This document shows positions 63,660-64,000 of a stretch of DNA of 64,000 nucleotides, piece after piece (the first letter of the stretch is position 1; every line of letters starts with the position of its first letter). Position numbers and translations under genes: made by a program. The notes beneath the pieces are model-generated. The model was not told where the DNA came from and ran no database searches. It was given only the letters and a program-made list of their open reading frames with translations. Source of the stretch: Chloroflexaceae bacterium (lineage in GTDB: Bacteria > Chloroflexota > Chloroflexia > Chloroflexales > Chloroflexaceae); assembly GCA_025057155.1 (NCBI GenBank), contig JANWYD010000001.1, forward strand, positions 271,113 through 335,112. The letters run 5' to 3'.

Positions 63660-64000
63660 ATGCGACGGTCCACTGCCAGGCAAGCACAGGCGCTCAAACT
63701 CGAGCAGCAGCGTGGTGCGCTGCGCTCTCAGCGTGAGCGTGATGCGCGACTGCTCGATGCGCTGGTCGCCATCAGTCTGGCCGCCCGTGAACGTCCTGGT
63801 TTCCGCGCCATCATTGAGACCGTTCAGCGTGAACTGACCCGAGTCTTTGCTTTCGACGTCTTCTATCTGGCCTGCTGTGATGAGCGCCGACAGCGGCTGG
63901 CCTGCGCCCTCCTGTGTGATGAGGATGGCAGTGAGTTTATCGAAGATGTCGAGTACGACCGGCTCACCGGGGCCGTCATCCGCACCCGGCAACCCCTGCT
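63660..64000 (+). CDS. GAF-domain signalling protein (partial, 3' end outside window)
   Basis: The frame opens at ATG 63660, with GGACAGG about 6 nt upstream, and stays open to the window end (113 codons). The start is basic and helical (LEQQRGALRSQRERDARLLD, a coiled coil). A GAF-like domain begins at about residue 40: RAIIETVQRELTRVFAFDVFYLACCD. A sensor kinase, GGDEF or phosphatase output domain would lie beyond the edge. Confidence 0.7.
   Translation, partial: MRRSTARQAQALKLEQQRGALRSQRERDARLLDALVAISLAARERPGFRAIIETVQRELTRVFAFDVFYLACCDERRQRLACALLCDEDGSEFIEDVEYDRLTGAVIRTRQPL

Overview
The window is GC-rich and densely coded. It carries the gene set of a free-living, probably autotrophic or mixotrophic Gram-negative-like bacterium. 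The best guess is the phylum Chloroflexota, order Chloroflexales or a close relative. This is inference from gene content: a divergent FtsH-like protease, a phosphoribulokinase-type kinase, a PurS-PurL fusion, a BatA/DUF58/MoxR cluster, FGE-sulfatase proteins and SAM-I riboswitch control. No 16S rRNA or other decisive marker is present. No tRNA, rRNA, CRISPR array, phage or complete insertion sequence was seen. Several extended -10 promoters (TGnTATAAT-like) recur.

Layout. 1-4.5 kb: a solute-binding protein cut by the window edge, a membrane protein paired with an FtsH-like protease, and a GAF-STAS regulator. 4.5-11.3 kb: ruvB, a CBS-pair protein with a clear terminator, and a MacB-like efflux set (adaptor lipoprotein, duplicated permease, ATPase). 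11.3-11.9 kb: a gene-free stretch with a MITE-like element, an inverted pair of perfect DnaA boxes and a strong hairpin. 11.9-16.6 kb: a CobW GTPase coupled to a CrtC/AttH-like lipoprotein, an ArsR-ArsC fusion and thiamine pyrophosphokinase. 16.6-22.3 kb: the primary sigma factor, a PtsI-like enzyme, an acyl-CoA dehydrogenase and a YbdK-like ligase. 22.7-29.2 kb: a BatA/DUF58/MoxR/coiled-coil cluster with a zinc-ribbon protein upstream. 29.7-36.9 kb: a SulP transporter, an AI-2E-type permease, tatC and tatA/B, an ECF sigma factor, aat and an unknown membrane protein. 36.9-41.7 kb: purL, transaldolase and a phosphoribulokinase-like protein. 42.0-48.7 kb: a methionine/SAM block on the minus strand (mtnA, MetE-like, adenosine-kinase-like, ahcY, metK). 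49.0-58.3 kb: the translation/transcription cluster nusA-ylxR-infB-rbfA-methyltransferase-nrnA, then truB. 58.7-64 kb: PDH E1 alpha and beta, a cytochrome P450, a YgfZ/GcvT-like protein and the start of a GAF protein.

How the parts work together. The methionine block closes the activated methyl cycle. MetK makes SAM, AhcY splits S-adenosylhomocysteine, a PfkB-family kinase probably removes the adenosine, MtnA recycles methylthioribose phosphate, and a MetE-like methyltransferase sits beside it. The mtnA end is preceded by a textbook promoter, a SAM-I (S-box) riboswitch and an intrinsic terminator, so at least mtnA and the MetE-like gene should switch off when SAM is plentiful. The nusA cluster has its own promoter, a leader of about 250 nt and a terminator-like hairpin just before nusA, which suggests attenuation.

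The most unusual locus is at 49.9-52.0 kb. Two plus-strand open frames lie between nrnA and truB, interrupting an otherwise conventional minus-strand operon. The first encodes a small protein with repeated GDI/V-(V/A)GRDVK motifs. The second is a wrecked gene ending in an FGE-sulfatase domain, broken by two single-base deletions, a nonsense codon and a ruined 3' end. It looks like a decayed accessory, possibly conflict-type, module. Intergenic regions carry several small repeat families: MITE-like elements, REP-like palindromes with GCGCAACC cores, and an 8-bp CTCCACAC tandem.
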